A model generated the notes under the pieces. It saw only the letters and a program-made list of their open reading frames with translations. It was not told the DNA's origin and ran no database searches. The position numbers and the translations under genes are program-made. A stretch of 64,000 nt of DNA from Saccharothrix tamanrassetensis (lineage in GTDB: Bacteria > Actinomycetota > Actinomycetes > Mycobacteriales > Pseudonocardiaceae): the NCBI RefSeq assembly GCF_014203665.1, contig NZ_JACHJN010000016.1, forward strand, positions 51,793-115,792, in the 5' to 3' direction. Shown here in pieces: positions 27,907 to 37,113 of this stretch (its first letter is position 1; each line of letters begins with the position of its first letter).

Positions 27907-28209
27907 ATGGTGGACGAATCGGTCCCGGGCCGGCGGGTGCGGCTTTCGGTGCGTGCAGTTGGGGAGGCGATGTCCGCCGTACCGCCGCTTGAAGGTCTGG
28001 CCGACGCGAAGGAGTTCGGCGGGGCGTTGACGGCGCTTGCCTTCACCGGACGCGAGGTCGTGCGACATGTTCGCGCCGGGATGGCGGAGGTCGAGAACGA
28101 TCACCAGGATGCGGTACGACTTCTGGCCGAGTTCGAGGACCTAATTACCCGTGCCGGCGCCTTGGCGCAGGAGTTCAGCGTAACGATGACCCGGACGGAG
28201 CAGTTGTAA
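27907..28209 (+). CDS. Small helical hypothetical protein
   Basis: This 100-residue protein starts at ATG 27907 (GGAGGA upstream). It looks all-helical, with FGGALTALAFTGREVVRHVR and AVRLLAEFEDLITRAGALAQ. Size and helical nature recall WXG100-like ESX proteins, but no WxG motif is present, so no assignment is made. It is divergent from the LuxR gene. Confidence 0.55.
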   Translation: MVDESVPGRRVRLSVRAVGEAMSAVPPLEGLADAKEFGGALTALAFTGREVVRHVRAGMAEVENDHQDAVRLLAEFEDLITRAGALAQEFSVTMTRTEQL

Positions 28210-28306
28210 TCGCTACCCGACCGGCGGTATGACCGCAGAGGACCCCTGAATAGCGTCGTGATGTATCGAAACAGCCGCGTAGCGCTGTTGGACAGCAGGG
28301 GGAATT

Positions 28307-28726
28307 TTGTCCAAGAAAACAGTCTCGGTCACAGCTGCCGTCTTGTTGGCGCTGTCAACTTTGTTGGTGTTCGGCCCGTCGGCAGTCGCAGACGGGCGGT
28401 ACGCGCAGGCTTTGTTCCCACCGCCACCGGACTGCGGTGACAGGATCCAGGTGTACGCCCGTACGCAACAGCCGGTCAATGCCTGGGTGTTGCGGGTCAC
28501 CGGAGCCGGTCTCACCGACATCCTTCCGGGTCGGGCCGGGCGGGTCTTCTTAACGTTCGACGACGACGATGCCAGCGAGAACCGCGACGTCTTCATCGAT
28601 GCGAGCCACCCGCTCAACGTGTCCGCGACGGTCAACGGGGCGGTGGTCCACATTTACGTCAGCGTGACAGACGTGGACAACAGGGTTACGATCTGCGCCA
28701 CGACCAAACGGGTCGACCATCCTTGA
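28307..28726 (+). CDS. Secreted hypothetical protein
   Basis: This 139-residue protein starts at TTG 28307 behind GGGGG. A clear Sec signal peptide (MSKKTVSVTAAVLLALSTLL then VFGPSAVADG) is followed by a mature domain of about 110 residues with two cysteines (DCGDRIQVYA and TICATT) and beta-like segments. No family is recognised. A strong hairpin at 28,797 ends its transcript. Confidence 0.7.
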   Translation: MSKKTVSVTAAVLLALSTLLVFGPSAVADGRYAQALFPPPPDCGDRIQVYARTQQPVNAWVLRVTGAGLTDILPGRAGRVFLTFDDDDASENRDVFIDASHPLNVSATVNGAVVHIYVSVTDVDNRVTICATTKRVDHP

Positions 28727-28796
28727 CCGCTCAGGCTTGATGAGTGAGAAGAATCCCGAGTGCGGCACCACAAGGTGTGGTGAGACCGGAATCTAT

Positions 28797-28837
28797 GGGG
28801 TGTTCGGATCGACATTCGCGGTCGATCCGAACACCCC
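28797..28837 (+). terminator. Strong hairpin terminator
   Basis: A perfect 17-bp inverted repeat (GGGGTGTTCGGATCGAC and its complement) surrounds a 7-nt loop. No T tract follows, which is common for actinomycete terminators. It is 70 bp after the secreted-protein gene. Confidence 0.8.
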
Positions 28838-29184
28838 TCTGGCTGTCAGGACTCGGAGACGGCGGATATAGAAGCAGTGCGGGACTCCGGCCGTTCGAAC
28901 GGTGCGGGTTCGCCCTTGGGATCGGTGAGGAAGAAGATCGGCGTGTTGCCTGCCGACTACCTTGATATCTCGACCACCCGCCACATCCTTTGTCACACCG
29001 ACCCTCCGCTGACCCTCGCCAGCGCCAGTCGGCGGAAGAGCGTGCTCATGTCGCCCGCATCGCGGCATGAGCGGACGCGCGGATGATCTCGAATTGGTGG
29101 TGTTTGCAGTTGTGCGTTGTGGCGGGTGGTGCGGGTGGAGGCGGGCCGTGACCTCACGGTGCAGCCTCCTCCGGGTGGTGCACG
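28838..29184. other. Spacer without a supported gene
   Basis: About 350 bp. A short rightward stretch near 28,920 (VRKKIGVLPADYLDISTT) is protein-like but has no start or family. The right end probably holds the lost 5' part of the LRV relic. Confidence 0.4.
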
Positions 29185-29833
29185 TTGCCAATCTTGCGCG
29201 GGCTGGCGGAGGACGAGTTCACGGACGTGCGGCGGAGCGTGGCCCACAACCCGCCCGTCCCGCTGCACGTACTGAACGCCTGGCCCGATCGGTCCGGATC
29301 GGACCGGTCCGGCTGCCTCGCGTCATGGCGGCGACCGACGAGGAACTGCGCCAACTCGCCGCGTCACCGTCCCCGCGGGTCCGCATGCTGGTCGCCCAGC
29401 GCACCGCGCTCCCCGCCGACGTCTTCGGACTGCTCGTTTCGGACGACGACATCCACGTCGTCAAAGGAATCGCCCCGCACCCCGGGCTGGCCGCGGATCG
29501 GCTACGAACGCTCGCCGCCCGGCACGGGCCGAGCCTGTTCCGCCAGTTGGCGAGCAACCCCACTGAGACCGCGACCTGCTGGACCACATGGCACGCCACG
29601 CCACTGCACGCCGGACCTTCCGCGCGGTCGCCGAACACTCGAACACCCGCGCGCAGACCCGCCTTGTCTGCCTCCAAGACCACACCGCGCGACGCTGGGC
29701 CGCCAGGCGCCCGAACCTGCCGGTCGACATTCTGATCGACTTCCTGCAAGACCCGGACCTGGCCGGAGACGGGGCCGCCAACCCGTCACTGCCCGTCGAG
29801 GTCATGGAACGGATGATCGCCTCTTGCCACTGA
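29185..29833 (+). pseudogene. Leucine-rich-repeat-variant (LRV) protein relic
   Basis: Three frames in order encode typical LRV repeats: GLAEDEFTDVRRSVAHNPPV then PLHVLNAWPD; next LRQLAASPSPRVRMLVAQRT and LVSDDDIHVVKGIAPHPGLA; last FRAVAEHSNTRAQTRLVCLQ and ANPSLPVEVMERMI. Each change of frame needs a lost or gained base, so the gene is decayed. LRV proteins are solenoids of unknown binding function, common in actinomycetes. Confidence 0.75.
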
Positions 29834-29929
29834 GGTCACCCGGATGACCGACTACGTTGCATGACCAGCGGTGCCTCACGCCTACGCGACAGCACCCTCC
29901 GCTGCGGCGAGGGCGGTCAGGGCACCCGT

Positions 29930-31018
29930 CTAGCTCCCCGCAGCCGGTTCTCCCGCCGGGAACCGGCTCCGGGCCGTCTCGGCGGCCCGCGTGCCCGCTG
30001 CCCGCTCGTGCCAACCCCGTTGGTCTTGGCGGAAGGCCGGCACGACGAGCGTGCCCAGGAAGACCACCGCCACGACCAGGAGGTCCAGCCACAGGCCCCA
30101 CGGCTCGCCGGAGTCGGGTGACAGCAGTGCCGCGTAGGCGAGCAACCCCGTCACGCCAAGCAGCTCGCGCAGCGCCAGGCGTCCCACGTGGGCGGGCGTG
30201 CCGTCCTCGCGCACGTGCCGGTAGCGCAGCAGCCAGCCGCCCAGGGTTCGGCCGCCGGTCACGGCGGGCAGCACCACGCGGAGCAGGACGGCCGCGCCGA
30301 GCACCCAGGGCACGCCGTCCACCAGGCGGCCGACCACCAGCAACGCCATGAGGTCCACGACCGTGCCCGCCACGCGCCGGGGCACCGTCACGGTGTGGGG
30401 CGGGGCGCTCGACTCGTCCGCGCCCGGCACCACCGGTACCACGAACGCCATCGGCGCGAGCAGCCAACCCAGCAGCGCCCCGGAGGTGTTGGAGATCAGG
30501 TCGTCCACGTCGGCGATCCGGTACGGGCACGGGTAGATGCCGAGGTTGCCGGTGTACTGCGCCACTTCGACCGCCAGCGACAGCCCCAGCCCGATCGCCA
30601 CCGCCGCCAGCGGGCCGCGGCCGTACGACCGGCGCAGCACCACACCCAGCGGCAGGAACAGCGCCACGTTGAACGCCTGCTGGAGGAACGCCGTGGAAGT
30701 GACCATCGCGACGAGGCCGGACCGCCCGTACGCCGCCATGTTGTTGCGCATGTCGCTGACCCACTGGAACGGCGTGGTCGACAGCATCCGCTCGCCCCGG
30801 CACACCTCGCCCGGGTCGGGGAACGGCAGGAAGATCAGCGCCAGCGCCACCAGCCCGTAGGCCAGCAGCCCGTAGAGCACGAACGCCCGGCGCGGCTCCA
30901 CCCGCCCGAAGCGGTGGTAGTGCAGCGCGACCAGGGGCAGCAGCACCAGCGCTCCGACACCCACGAACGCCAGGAAGCCCGCTCGGATCGACTCGACGTA
31001 CGAAGCCAGCATGTCCAC
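29930..31018 (-). CDS. VanZ-RDD fusion membrane protein
   Basis: This 362-residue integral membrane protein has an N-terminal VanZ-like domain with helices up to about residue 190 and the family box YRIADVDDLISNTSGALLGW. The C-terminal RDD-like domain has RRVAGTVVDLMALLVVGRLV, GRTLGGWLLRYRHVREDG and RLALRELLGVTG. VanZ relatives link to glycopeptide tolerance; RDD proteins are linked to membrane stress or ion transport. The role of the fusion is not known. It stands alone, divergent from the MACPF-like gene. Confidence 0.85.
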   Translation of the reverse strand: MDMLASYVESIRAGFLAFVGVGALVLLPLVALHYHRFGRVEPRRAFVLYGLLAYGLVALALIFLPFPDPGEVCRGERMLSTTPFQWVSDMRNNMAAYGRSGLVAMVTSTAFLQQAFNVALFLPLGVVLRRSYGRGPLAAVAIGLGLSLAVEVAQYTGNLGIYPCPYRIADVDDLISNTSGALLGWLLAPMAFVVPVVPGADESSAPPHTVTVPRRVAGTVVDLMALLVVGRLVDGVPWVLGAAVLLRVVLPAVTGGRTLGGWLLRYRHVREDGTPAHVGRLALRELLGVTGLLAYAALLSPDSGEPWGLWLDLLVVAVVFLGTLVVPAFRQDQRGWHERAAGTRAAETARSRFPAGEPAAGS

Positions 31019-31345
31019 CCGATCACCGACGACTGTTTAGCGGCTCTTTATCACCGGACGGGAAAGCTCAAACCCGATGCGGGAACGCGACCCTCGGGAC
31101 GGGCGGACCCCGGCTCGTACGGCCCGGACCGTGGCGTCACTCGATCGGGTGAGGTTGGTAACCCCGGAGTGGTCGGGTTCGACGTAGCGGTCACAGCCTC
31201 CGGCCGAAGGGGTGGCTGATGGACGGCCCCTGCGTCGCGAGCTGCACCATCGGCGAGTCTCACCCGGAGGGCGCCTGCGGTGCCCTGGGCGGACACTCCG
31301 AGCAACGCCGATCCGAGTCCCGGCTGCCTCCGAGAGGAAGGCGAC
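31019..31345. other. Divergent intergenic region upstream of the MACPF-like gene
   Basis: 327 bp with promoters for both flanking genes expected. A GAGAGGAAGG Shine-Dalgarno-like stretch precedes ATG 31346. No operator was recognised. Confidence 0.4.
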
Positions 31346-32734
31346 ATGGCAAACAACGAGGTCCCGTTCCAGAACAACATGAAATTCGGCAAGGGGTTCA
31401 ACCGCCTGACCGGTGAGGTGTTGGCGTCGCCGGCCGTCAAGGGTTCGGTCTCCGTGCTGGGGCAAGCCGGCGGCCAGGTGGTCAAGTCCGACTGCGTCAC
31501 GATCCAGGACGTGACCACCCTGCACGAGCAGCTCGGTATCGACATCGCGGCATCCGGCTCCCACGGCCCGCTGTCGGGAAACGCGAAGGTGCAGTTCGCG
31601 AACGAATGCGACTTCTCCACCTTCTCGACCTATGTCGTCGTGCGGGTGAGCGTCGAAAACGCGTTCGAGAGCTTCGACGACCCCGTCTTCACGGCGGACG
31701 CGGAGGAGTTGCTGATCAACAACAATTCCACCCGGTTCCGCGCACGGTTCGGCGACTGTTACATCCACGGCCTGAAGAAGGGTGGTGAGTTCTTCGCCAT
31801 CTACCAGATGACCAGTACCTCGAAAAGTGAACGGCAAAGCCTCGCGGTCGAGGTGAACGCCGCGTTCGACGGGGTCGTGACCTCTGCCGAGCTCGCCGCG
31901 AAGGTGCGTACCGCCAAGTCGCAGAGCGCCAGTCACCTGGAGGTGGGCGTCCACGTCTTCCGGCAGGGGGCCATCTCCGGGGCCGACCTCGATCGCGACG
32001 ACATCATGAAGACGGCCAAGGGTTTCCCCCTCGCGGTGGCGGGGGCGAACGCATTCCCCTTCTCGGTGACGGTCCAGAACTACACGGCTCTGCGGAGCCC
32101 GAACGACCAGTTCAACTTCATCGAGATCGCCAACCAGCAGGACGTCCTGGCGGACCTGATGCGGAAGCGGTTCGAGTTCCTCGAGCTGCGCGACGACTAC
32201 TCCTACGTCCTGAAACACCCTGCCGACTTCGAGAACCCCGACGGGACCGCGGTGGACCCGGACGTCGTGGACAGGATGCGCCTCGAGATCGTCTCCGCGA
32301 TCAACACGATGCAGCGAGAGGCGGTGACTTGTTCGAGGCAGCCGGGGCAGTGCGCGTTCACGGAATTCGACGCCGGCCGGTTCGAGTCGGCGAAGCCGAG
32401 GCTGAAGCAGGGCGCCGGGACACCACCGCCGCCGCCGGCCAACGCGATGCCGAACCTGACGGGTCAGTTGGCGCAGCCGATCATCAGCCTGCTGGCGTGC
32501 GTCAACCTGGAGGGTGTCGACCACTGTCTGAACTTCCTGCGAGGAGAGCTGAACGGGCTGGGCGTCGACCCCAGGGCATTGGCGAACTTCTTCTTCCAGG
32601 TCACGCGCAGCGGGGTCACGCCGGAGGTCAGGGGTGATGCCAGTCGGCCGGGCGCGAGGATCAAGTCCCAGTTCCCAGCTCCCGGCGTTCCGGTGGAACC
32701 TTTGTCGACCATGAGGTTCGAGGTGACGCAGTAG
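31346..32734 (+). CDS. MACPF/perforin-like protein candidate with PASTA-like tail
   Basis: This 462-residue protein starts at ATG 31346. Residues 131-149 contain FRARFGDCYIHGLKKGGEFF, which keeps the MACPF spacing (aromatic-G-x-x-aromatic, six residues, GG), with the usual Thr-His replaced by Asp-Cys. The flanking parts (GGQVVKSDCVTIQDV, YVVVRVSVENAFESF, SERQSLAVEVNAAFDGVV) read as alternating beta strands, as in pore-forming domains. The C-terminal about 95 residues (MPNLTGQ..., then FPAPGVPVEPLSTMRFEVTQ) look like a PASTA-type repeat after a proline linker. No signal peptide or transmembrane helix is seen, so export is unclear. No partner gene is adjacent. Confidence 0.5.
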   Translation: MANNEVPFQNNMKFGKGFNRLTGEVLASPAVKGSVSVLGQAGGQVVKSDCVTIQDVTTLHEQLGIDIAASGSHGPLSGNAKVQFANECDFSTFSTYVVVRVSVENAFESFDDPVFTADAEELLINNNSTRFRARFGDCYIHGLKKGGEFFAIYQMTSTSKSERQSLAVEVNAAFDGVVTSAELAAKVRTAKSQSASHLEVGVHVFRQGAISGADLDRDDIMKTAKGFPLAVAGANAFPFSVTVQNYTALRSPNDQFNFIEIANQQDVLADLMRKRFEFLELRDDYSYVLKHPADFENPDGTAVDPDVVDRMRLEIVSAINTMQREAVTCSRQPGQCAFTEFDAGRFESAKPRLKQGAGTPPPPPANAMPNLTGQLAQPIISLLACVNLEGVDHCLNFLRGELNGLGVDPRALANFFFQVTRSGVTPEVRGDASRPGARIKSQFPAPGVPVEPLSTMRFEVTQ

Positions 32735-32897
32735 GACGTGCCGTAGTGGAACGTGCGGTAGCAGAAGACGCTGACCATCGGCACGCTCTGCGGCCGCTAC
32801 AAGTGGCACAACGCGGCGGGGCGGCCGATCTACTACTCGGGCAAAGGCACGGCGTGGCAGATGACCCGGCACGGCTACGGTTGTCGGTGCTGGGAGG
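32735..32897. other. Possible relic of a small domain
   Basis: The + strand reads TLCGRYKWHNAAGRPIYYSG then KGTAWQMTRHGYGC in one frame with an upstream stop and no start. It looks like the end of a lost gene. The family is not recognised. Confidence 0.3.
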
Positions 32898-33548
32898 ATG
32901 ACCGTGGAGAGTGCTCGGGAGAAGCTCGCATGGCTGCGGTCGGAGGACCGCGGTCAACTCGAAACGGTCGCCGCAAGGTGGTCGCGACGGCTCGGTGTCG
33001 GTCTGGACATCCGGGACGACGCGAGGTCCGTGCCGCGTGGCGGGCTTCGACCCCGAGCGGCCGGCCGAGTTCGAGGTCCCTCGAGGACACCCCGTGGCGT
33101 CGAGCGAAGTCCAGGAGCGGCTCCGTTCGACGCTGGCCGTCGTGGTGCACGTGTGGTGGCCGTTGCTGCCCAGCGCCGGGGTGGTCAGGGTCTGTCCCCG
33201 CGCGAGGCGCTCGTGGAGCACCGGGAGCAGGTGCTGGAGGACGGCGAAGGACCGTGGCTGCTGCTGGAGGAAAGCCTGGCCGGCGGGTTGTACATCGACC
33301 CCGTGGTGGACGAACACGGCAGGCGGGAGGTCCTGCTCCGCGCAGTCCCCGACTGACCCACGCTCACCGGGCACGCACCGCCGCTACCCGAGGCGATCAC
33401 GGTCGACATCGAGGAACCGCACCTGTGGCAGGCCGAGCGCGGGGGTCTTCCTCCGGGCCGACCGTGCCTTGCGGAGGCCGCGTCCATAGCGGCGTTGGCA
33501 CGCCTGGAGTTGGCCGACGCGGTACGACTTCGACCGTCTCGTCACTAG
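32898..33548 (+). pseudogene. Hypothetical gene with two frameshifts and a stop
   Basis: The frame starts MTVESAREKLAWLRSEDRGQ then LETVAARWSRRLGVGLDIRD. Near 33,030 the coding signal moves to the next frame (VAGFDPERPAEFEVPRGHPV, ERLRSTLAVVVHVWWPLLP). Near 33,185 it returns (LSPREALVEHREQVLEDGEG, PWLLLEESLAGGLYIDPVVD). After a TGA at 33,356 the same frame remains protein-like (PEAITVDIEEPHLWQAERGG) to 33,548. I do not know the family. The mosaic is best read as a decayed gene of about 215 codons. Confidence 0.55.
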
Positions 33549-33825
33549 CTCCGCCCCAGGTGACCCCGCCGTTCCTGCACTTCGGGTACGGCGACCACAC
33601 CCTGGACGCAGATGGACCTGTCCTGCACCCACGGCCGAGCACTCTCGACGGGATCAGACCCCTCAGAGGTGCGATGACCCGCAGCAAGCCGGAGCGTCAC
33701 AGGAGAGCACCACACGACCAGCGGCATGACGGCGCGTGGGGCCCAGGAACCGATCGGATCGGTTCGCTGTGATCGGGCGCGGTCGGGGTGCCTTCGGTCA
33801 AGGTTGACGAAGGAAGGAGGGCCTC

Positions 33826-34692
33826 ATGATCTCGGCACTCAACCGGCTGGTCGATCACGTCGAGGAGCGCTTGGGGGAGGAGTTCGACGTCGACGGGTTG
33901 GCCGGGACGCTCGGCACGACCGGGTATCACCTGCGCCGGATGTTCTCGTCGTTGGCGGGCATGCCGCTGTCGGAGTACGTGCGCCGGCGCCGCATGACCG
34001 TCGCCGCGGCCGACGTCATCCGGGGCGACGACCTGCTGGGCATCGCCGTCCGGCACGGGTACGGCTCGACCGAGGCGTTCGGACGCGCGTTCCGGGCGGT
34101 CCACGGCGCCGGCCCCGGTGACGTCCGCCGCGACGGAGGCCCCCTTCGCGCACAACCACAGCTCAGGTTCCGCCTGACCGTCGAAGGGACCAATCCCATG
34201 GACACCCGAATCACCGACCGCCCCGCGTTCCGGCTCGTCGGACACGCCGCCCGCGTCCCGCTGATCCACCACGGGGTCAACCCGCACATCCAGCGGCACA
34301 TCGCCGCGTTGCCGCAGGAGGAGCACCTACGGCTCAAAGCCCTCGGCGACACCGAGCCGGCGGGCTTGCTGCAGGTCAGCGACGACCTCGACCCCGAAGC
34401 CACCGAGGGCAGCGAACTGACCTACCTGCACGGGGTCGCCGTCTCCCGGGACACGCCGGTCCCCGACGACCTCGACGGCATCGAGGTGCCGGCCGGCAGG
34501 TGGGCGGTCTTCCACGCCGAGGGCCCGTACCCGCAGGCCCTGCAGACGACCTGGGCCGCGACCGCGACCGAGTGGTTCCCCTCCAACCCGTGGCGCCTGC
34601 GGCCGGGCCCGTCGATCGTCACGGTCCTCGACCGCGCGGACGACTTCAGCACCGCGACCTGCGAGCTGTGGCTGCCCGTCGAACCGGCCTAA
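33826..34692 (+). CDS. AraC-family regulator with GyrI-like effector domain
   Basis: This 288-residue protein starts at ATG 33826 behind GAAGGAGGG. Residues 1-105 form the AraC double helix-turn-helix (FDVDGLAGTLGTTGYHLRRM then FSSLAGMPLSEYVRRRRMTV, ending AFGRAFRAVHGAGPGD). Residues 120-288 form a GyrI/BmrR-like small-molecule domain with LVGHAARVPLIHHG, IEVPAGRWAVFHAEGPYP and ATCELWLPV. Such proteins are multidrug or metabolite sensors. The target is unknown; no transporter is adjacent. Confidence 0.9.
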   Translation: MISALNRLVDHVEERLGEEFDVDGLAGTLGTTGYHLRRMFSSLAGMPLSEYVRRRRMTVAAADVIRGDDLLGIAVRHGYGSTEAFGRAFRAVHGAGPGDVRRDGGPLRAQPQLRFRLTVEGTNPMDTRITDRPAFRLVGHAARVPLIHHGVNPHIQRHIAALPQEEHLRLKALGDTEPAGLLQVSDDLDPEATEGSELTYLHGVAVSRDTPVPDDLDGIEVPAGRWAVFHAEGPYPQALQTTWAATATEWFPSNPWRLRPGPSIVTVLDRADDFSTATCELWLPVEPA

Positions 34693-35089
34693 CCGACCCT
34701 CCCCGGGATCTATCCGCACAGCGTCAAGGACCCGCCCCCGGCCGCCTCCCCGTCACCCGACGGGCAGGCGGCCAGGGTCGAGGCACGAACGCACATCGGC
34801 ATGAGAGTGCGTTGGGTTGCCTGCCGACCTGTGGCAAGGCCCGCGATGCAGGCGTCGGCACCGGGTGTTCCCGTGCCGACGCCAACTGCTCCGTCGAAGG
34901 TGCGGACGACGTCGGCCGAACTTGAGCGAATGCCCGTCCAGTGCTCAAGTACACGTAGAAATGCTTACCTTGCTGTGGACGTTACACAGCTGTACTTTCC
35001 GTTCGAACATGACCAATGTGGAGCTCGTGAACTGCGGTTCCGCGTGATGTGATCGCGCGGCGGGCGGCTGGTTTCCGCGCTACTTGAGG
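34693..35089. other. 400 bp without a supported gene
   Basis: Between the AraC-type and LysR-type genes, which converge here. Frames are short; no hairpin with a clear stem was found. Confidence 0.4.
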
Positions 35090-35959
35090 TCATGTCCTGT
35101 GGGTTTGTGCGTGGCGGAGGAAGGCGGCGGCGGGAGGGCTGAGGTCGTCGGTGCGCCAGACCAGGGCGTAGTCGAAGGTGGGACCGCCTTCGATGGGCAG
35201 GCAGGTCAGGTTCGGGCGTGGGTAGAGCTGTTCGACCTGGGCGCCCACGAGGGTGACGCCGTGTCCGGAGGCGGCGTAGGCCAGCATCTCCTGGAACCCG
35301 GGCAGGGTGGTGATGCCGGCCGCCGAGCGGGTTGTGGGCAGGTGGTGCTCGACCCAGTATTCGGGCAGGTCTTGGGCGAACAGGAAAGTCTGTTCGGCGA
35401 GGTCGTCGGTTGTCACCAGCGCACGCCGGGCCAGGGGGTGGGTGGTGGAGACGGCGAGCAGCGCGGTCTCGGACAGCAGGACGGGCCCGACGGTGAGATC
35501 GGGTTCGGCGACGGGCAGGGGGAGTACGGACAGGTCGACCTCGGCTCGGCGCAGTGGTCCGTACAGGTCGGCCAGGGCGGTCTCGAGGATGTTCACCCGG
35601 ATGCCGGGTGCGTGACCGCGGACGGCGTCGATGAGCGTCAGCACCCGGCGTGCCACTGCGGCGGACATGTAGCCCAGGCGCAGCTCGCCCGTTTCGCCGC
35701 GCCCCGCGGTGACCGCCCGCTCGATCGCGGCTCGGACCTGGGCGTAGGCCGGGCTCAGGTCGTCCAGCAGTTGCCGGCCCAGCGGGGTCAGGTCCACTCG
35801 CCGCGTGGTCCTGGTGAACAGCGGTGCGCCGAACCGGCGTTCCAGTTTCTTGATCGTCTGGCTGATCGAGGCGGGGGCCAGCCGCAGGCGTTCCGCGGTG
35901 CGGGCGAAGTGCAGTTCCTCGGCCAGCGTGAGGAATACCTCGATGTCCTGCCGTTCCAT
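35090..35959 (-). CDS. LysR-family transcriptional regulator
   Basis: This 289-residue protein starts at ATG 35959 (MERQDIEVFLTLAEELHFAR), with helix-turn-helix ASISQTIKKLERRFGAPLF and an effector domain opening GETGELRLGYMSAAVARRVL. It is divergent from the dihydrofolate-reductase-like and PPOX genes, and a 23-bp dyad sits just upstream of its start. It probably controls those genes and itself. Confidence 0.93.
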   Translation of the reverse strand: MERQDIEVFLTLAEELHFARTAERLRLAPASISQTIKKLERRFGAPLFTRTTRRVDLTPLGRQLLDDLSPAYAQVRAAIERAVTAGRGETGELRLGYMSAAVARRVLTLIDAVRGHAPGIRVNILETALADLYGPLRRAEVDLSVLPLPVAEPDLTVGPVLLSETALLAVSTTHPLARRALVTTDDLAEQTFLFAQDLPEYWVEHHLPTTRSAAGITTLPGFQEMLAYAASGHGVTLVGAQVEQLYPRPNLTCLPIEGGPTFDYALVWRTDDLSPPAAAFLRHAQTHRT

Positions 35960-35965
35960 ACCCGG

Positions 35966-35988
35966 ATTATTCAGCATGGCTGAACAAT
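35966..35988. promoter_or_regulatory. Probable LysR binding dyad
   Basis: ATTATTCAGC and GCTGAACAAT form a 10-bp inverted repeat with one mismatch around ATG (23 bp in all). It lies 6 bp upstream of the LysR start codon and 82 bp before the divergent gene, an apt place for autoregulation. Confidence 0.65.
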
Positions 35989-36070
35989 CGTGGTGGATCT
36001 TCTCGTTGATCACCGCGTTGCCCGGAGCCAGGATCGGTCACGACCGGCAAAGAGATCCAGGAGGCGACCC

Positions 36071-36649
36071 ATGTACGACACCGAGCCGCAGACCGCGGGC
36101 GGGAAGGTGCTCTGGCACTTCACGATGTCACTGGACGGGTTCGTGGCGGGGCCCGGCCACGCGATGGACTGGATGGCCGGGCTCTCGAACCGCCCGGGGC
36201 TGATCGACGAGTACGTCAAGACCACCGGCGCCGTGCTGGGCGGCAGGGACGGCTGGGACCTGGCCGTCGCGTCCGGCGGCCGTACCTACGGTGGCGCCTG
36301 GGACGGACCGGTCTTCGTGCTCACCCATCACCCCGAGGACGCCACGCCCGCCGACGGGGTCACGTTCCTGAACTGCGGGCCGGCCGAGGCGGTGCGGATC
36401 GGACTGGAGGCGGCCGGCGGCAAGAACCTCGAGGTGCTCTCGCCGACCATCGGCCGTCAGCTTCTCGACCTGGGACTGGTCGACGAGATCGACCTGCACA
36501 TCGCTCCCGTCCTGCTCGGTGCGGGCATCCGGCTGTACGACAACCCCGGCGCAGCGCCGATCCGCCTGCATCGGGTCGGCGAAGGCGACCCCGCGTCGGA
36601 AATCAACGTGCGGTACCGGCCTCACCCGCTTGCACCGGTGAAAGCCTGA
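36071..36649 (+). CDS. Dihydrofolate-reductase-like protein (RibD C-terminal family)
   Basis: This 192-residue protein starts at ATG 36071 behind CAGGAGGCG. It shows the RibD_C/DHFR fold: KVLWHFTMSLDGFVAGPGHA then MDWM, GAVLGGRDGWDLAVASGG, WDGPVFVLTHHPED and the C-terminal IDLHIAPVLLGAGIRLYDN. Members bind NADPH and reduce small carbonyl or pterin-like substrates; the substrate here is unknown. It overlaps the next gene (TGATG), so the two are coupled. Confidence 0.88.
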   Translation: MYDTEPQTAGGKVLWHFTMSLDGFVAGPGHAMDWMAGLSNRPGLIDEYVKTTGAVLGGRDGWDLAVASGGRTYGGAWDGPVFVLTHHPEDATPADGVTFLNCGPAEAVRIGLEAAGGKNLEVLSPTIGRQLLDLGLVDEIDLHIAPVLLGAGIRLYDNPGAAPIRLHRVGEGDPASEINVRYRPHPLAPVKA

Positions 36650-37113
36650 TGTGGGCCACCGTTCCACGACTGCTTGCCCTGCATCGCTACCTCGTGCTCG
36701 GGACCGTCGACCCTGCGGGCAACCCGTGGGTCACCCCCGTGTTCTACGCGGCCGATGGCGAGCACCGAGTCCTCTGGGTGTCCTCACCAGACAGTCGCCA
36801 CTCACGCAACATCGCGGCCTGTCCCACCGTCGCCGTCACGGTCTTCGACACGCACGCGCCCATCGGCCAAGCGGAGGCCCTCTACCTCGAAGCGACCGGC
36901 AGCATGGTCAACGATCAGGGTTGCACTGTCGCCGTCGAACTCCTCAACGCACGCCTGCCGACCGGTCGGCAACTCGCAACCCGCGATCTCGCACCAGAGG
37001 GGCCACTGCGGGTTTATCAGGCGAACGTCACACGGCATTACGTGCTTATCCGGGGCGGTGACTCGCGCTTCGACAACGTCACCGACACCAGACTTCCCGT
37101 CGAATCTCCGTGA
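36649..37113 (+). CDS. Pyridoxamine-phosphate-oxidase-like FMN-binding protein
   Basis: This 154-residue split-barrel protein has LHRYLVLGTVDPAGNPWVTP then VFYAADGEHRVLWVSSPDSR, HSRNIAACPTVAVTVFDTHA and LYLEATGSM. It belongs to the PNPOx/F420-type family that binds FMN, F420 or haem. The ATG overlaps the upstream stop. It may supply or use the same cofactor pool as the neighbouring reductase. Confidence 0.88.
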   Translation: MWATVPRLLALHRYLVLGTVDPAGNPWVTPVFYAADGEHRVLWVSSPDSRHSRNIAACPTVAVTVFDTHAPIGQAEALYLEATGSMVNDQGCTVAVELLNARLPTGRQLATRDLAPEGPLRVYQANVTRHYVLIRGGDSRFDNVTDTRLPVESP

